This document shows, one piece after another, positions 61,954-64,000 of a stretch of DNA of 64,000 nucleotides (within the stretch, counting starts at the first letter, position 1; each line of letters opens with the position of its first letter). This DNA is from KBS-96 sp964247975 (GTDB lineage: Bacteria; Acidobacteriota; Terriglobia; Bryobacterales; Bryobacteraceae): contig CAXTWH010000009.1 of assembly GCA_964247975.1 (NCBI GenBank), forward strand, positions 1 to 64,000. The letters run 5' to 3'. Both the position numbers and the translations under genes were made by a program. The notes beneath the pieces are model-generated. The model saw only the letters and a program-made list of their open reading frames with translations. It was not told the origin of the DNA and did not search any database.

Positions 61954-63030
61954 TTATTTCTTCATCACGCTAGCCGGCGGCGGCGCATTGCGATTTTTGA
62001 ACCATTCAATGCTGATATTTTGAGTTTCCTTGGTTTGCGGAAGCTCTCTCCGGTCAGGCATGAAAATCTGCAATCCCGCCTGCGGAGTCATTCGGGTGTA
62101 GCCGTTCACCAGTTGCGCCTGATAGTTATTCAGGTCGAGATCGAACCAGGCATCTTTGGATACATCGATCATGATCAGATCGACATGCTTCATCGTGAGC
62201 TTTCCAAAATCAATCGTGCCGTCGCGAAGGCGCAGGAAGTTTCGCCACTGTTCCACCCGCTCCACATCACTCTGGGCATTGCCGTAAATTTCTTCTAAAT
62301 CTGGATTTACGATCCGCACGCTGCTCAACTGTCCGCGAAAATGCGGAGGAGGCAAGAGCTTCTGCGTATCAAAAAGAATATCGTTGCCGTTTACTTCTAC
62401 TCCTGGAATTTCATGCTTCTGAAACAAATCGGCAAGGTTGACGTGAAATCCGCCTAGAATCGCCTTAAAAGGAATTTTCAAAACGTCAATCTTTGTCACG
62501 CGTATGCGAATACGATTACCATCCACAGCGGAGATGGTGCCGATTAGCTTGATCGGCAGTGGAATAATCTTGTGTACGGTTCCGGTTAATTTGATTTGAT
62601 CGCCATCGCCGGAAATAACAATGTTCTTCAGCGGAGAATCTTTCCCTCCGGTTGTATTCAGGAAATTAGTGATATCCCCGATGTTGGCGCGGAGAACCCC
62701 TGTCTTAATGTCCAGCAGGAACGAGTCAGGGTCATCAAACGATGGGTTCACATTCTGGTGAGTTCTTGTCATTACACCATGCAGCCAGCGCACATAAAAT
62801 CTAAAGTTAGGCCCTTTGTGCAGGAGTAAATTATGGGCATAAACGCTCGTGGAAGCGGTGTTTGAAGAATCCGTTTGTGCTGCCGCTGATGAGCCCACAG
62901 CGTCAGTATTTTTCGAATTATCCTTAACGGATGCCGATTCAGGAGCATGATTGAATATCCTGATTCCCCAGACAATCAAAATAATCAAAACAACAATGAT
63001 GAAGGAAAAAAGAATTCGCGAACGCATCAA
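61954..63030 (-). CDS. Membrane-anchored periplasmic protein of unknown function
   Basis: 358 residues. One N-terminal helix (RILFSFIIVVLIILIVWGIR), an Asn/Ser/Thr-rich linker, then a large beta-rich periplasmic domain (ISGDGDQIKLTGTVHKIIPL, FKAILGGFHVNLADLF, VEVNGNDILFD) ending in a Pro-rich tail. The repeated beta pattern with 'V.G..I.FD' resembles LmeA/DUF2993- or AsmA-like lipid-binding folds, but I cannot assign it. Separate unit upstream of the RecQ gene end (84-base gap). Confidence 0.75.
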   Translation of the reverse strand: MMRSRILFSFIIVVLIILIVWGIRIFNHAPESASVKDNSKNTDAVGSSAAAQTDSSNTASTSVYAHNLLLHKGPNFRFYVRWLHGVMTRTHQNVNPSFDDPDSFLLDIKTGVLRANIGDITNFLNTTGGKDSPLKNIVISGDGDQIKLTGTVHKIIPLPIKLIGTISAVDGNRIRIRVTKIDVLKIPFKAILGGFHVNLADLFQKHEIPGVEVNGNDILFDTQKLLPPPHFRGQLSSVRIVNPDLEEIYGNAQSDVERVEQWRNFLRLRDGTIDFGKLTMKHVDLIMIDVSKDAWFDLDLNNYQAQLVNGYTRMTPQAGLQIFMPDRRELPQTKETQNISIEWFKNRNAPPPASVMKK

Positions 63031-63114
63031 AGAACTATGTTAAGGGACAAAGAGAGTTCCGTTCGCCCTGAATGGTACTTCCAGGAGTTTTGGTAGTGAA
63101 CTGGTCGCTGCTGA

Positions 63115-64000
63115 TCAATGCAACAAACGAAAAAGATCCGCTCCATAGCGTTTCACAATGTTTGCTCCGACGCCGCTAATCGCCAGCAGTTCCTCATTCG
63201 TTTCCGGTCGTTGAGCCGCCATTGCCCGCAACACCTGATCGCTGAAAATGCGGAATGCCGGAACACCACGCCGTTTTGCTTCCTGTACGCGCCATTTACG
63301 CAATGATTGTTCTATTTGTTCCGCATCTTGCTTTGGAAAAGAGAATTTTGTTGGGGTCGCCGGCTTCGGCTGTGTTGTTCTGCTTGTGCTCCGTTTGCTC
63401 TTTGTCTTTCCTGCGCTGCGACGTTTCTTTTCTGGGCGCGTTGTATCTTTCATCACCAACTGAAGTGGCGTTGATTCATCAGCGCGCCGACCTTGGGCTG
63501 TTAACGTGGCTTTCCGATAAGGAATCTGCTTTCCGCCTTTCTCAAAAACAGCGTCGGCAAGCATCACCAATCCGGCTCTTGCCATAGCTCCCAGCACATG
63601 CTCGAAGTCGTTGCGGGTCATCTCATCATTGGGAAATAATTCTGCATGAAGCCGCCCGGTTGCTTTTCCGTTCGCTGTTCGCAGCGCCGTCAGCGCTCGG
63701 AACACCGTCGTCCGTTCCTGGGCCGTTGCTGTTCTGAAACGCTGCGCTAAACAATCGGACGGAGCGCAGAAATCACAGATGCCGCAAGCCGAACTGCTGT
63801 CTGTAAGGTCGCCGAAGTGCCGAACCAGATACGCCATCCGGCAGCTATTCGTTGATGCATAACGAATCATCAACTCAATCTGTGCTGCTTTGTGCTCGCC
63901 CTGCGCTTGATATAACTCGCGCCAATGCTTCGCGCCGAGCATAACATGATCTTCTTCGTCAACAGAAGCTCCGCCGTGAATCCAAAGTTTCTCTAATGAT
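63115..64000 (-). CDS. recQ: RecQ-type ATP-dependent DNA helicase, C-terminal part (runs off the window)
   Basis: The visible ~295 residues start inside the gene. They hold the end of the RecQ-Ct zinc domain (Cys ligands in SCRMAYLVRHFGD and ACGICDFCAP), a winged-helix-like segment, a Lys/Arg/Ser/Thr-rich linker (KKRRSAGKTKSKRSTSRTTQ) and a C-terminal HRDC domain (LRKWRVQEAKRRGVPAFRIF, LLAISGVGANIVKRYGADLF). The helicase core lies beyond position 64000. RecQ unwinds recombination and fork intermediates. Confidence 0.88.
   Translation of the reverse strand, partial: SLEKLWIHGGASVDEEDHVMLGAKHWRELYQAQGEHKAAQIELMIRYASTNSCRMAYLVRHFGDLTDSSSACGICDFCAPSDCLAQRFRTATAQERTTVFRALTALRTANGKATGRLHAELFPNDEMTRNDFEHVLGAMARAGLVMLADAVFEKGGKQIPYRKATLTAQGRRADESTPLQLVMKDTTRPEKKRRSAGKTKSKRSTSRTTQPKPATPTKFSFPKQDAEQIEQSLRKWRVQEAKRRGVPAFRIFSDQVLRAMAAQRPETNEELLAISGVGANIVKRYGADLFRLLH

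Noticed and set aside
1..64000. CRISPR array, prophage or integrative element with attachment sites
   Set aside because: No regularly spaced repeats, cas, phage structural or integrase genes were seen; tRNA-His has no flanking integrase or repeated 3' end.

Overview
The window most resembles a chromosomal segment of an Acidobacteriota genome, probably near Bryobacterales / 'Solibacter'. The basis is a recognisable gene mix: an Oar-like TonB-dependent receptor with a carboxypeptidase-regulatory N-terminus, paired cytochrome/DUF1549/DUF1553 and DUF1501 genes, two GH29 fucosidases, a CE15-type esterase, secreted Gfo/Idh/MocA proteins and small secreted proteins typical of that phylum. This is family recognition, not a phylogenetic test.

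Layout. 1-3.5 kb: the 3' end of a 5S rRNA gene and its terminator, then a response regulator and hybrid histidine kinase, and a convergent UDP-glucose dehydrogenase. 3.6-9.1 kb: lysS, a LolC/E-type permease and an ArnT/PMT-like glycosyltransferase overlap as one unit; a secreted protein of unknown function converges on them. 9.2-17.3 kb: an aldo/keto reductase, then a minus-strand histidine operon (hisI-hisG-hisD-hisC-HAD phosphatase-hisB-hisH-hisF-hisA). In front of it lies a 15-codon leader peptide with four His codons, a competing antiterminator pairing and an intrinsic terminator, which together look like a transcription attenuator. 17.4-34.7 kb: housekeeping and secreted genes, the RNase P RNA (rnpB), tRNA-His(GUG), a Na+/H+ antiporter, msrB and an FmdB zinc ribbon.

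34.7-38.8 kb is an accessory patch: a decayed transposase, a RES/Xre toxin-antitoxin pair, the scar of a type VI secretion locus (tssG tail and deleted tssH), and an HxlR-azoreductase-VOC dioxygenase cluster resembling quinone-stress loci. 39.0-42.8 kb is a minus-strand unit of lytic transglycosylase, hexuronate-type MFS carrier and CE15-like esterase, suggesting use of glucuronate esters from plant wall. 43-46.5 kb has a frameshifted higA, a porin and secreted proteins. 46.8-50.4 kb is a nest of insertion sequences: an IS3 remnant, a complete IS110/IS1111-type element with sub-terminal inverted repeats and a structured candidate bridge-RNA region, apparently inserted in the terminal repeat of a second, dead IS3 element.

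50.9-58.5 kb holds a polysaccharide (fucose) module: cytochrome/DUF1553, DUF1501 and GH29 in one operon, with a second GH29 divergent from it. 58.5-64 kb has a large SF1 (UPF1/DNA2-like) helicase split by a frameshift, an anchored periplasmic protein, and the C-terminal part of a RecQ helicase running off the window. No CRISPR array or prophage was seen. The strongest unusual signals are the his attenuator and the nested IS110 with its candidate guide RNA.
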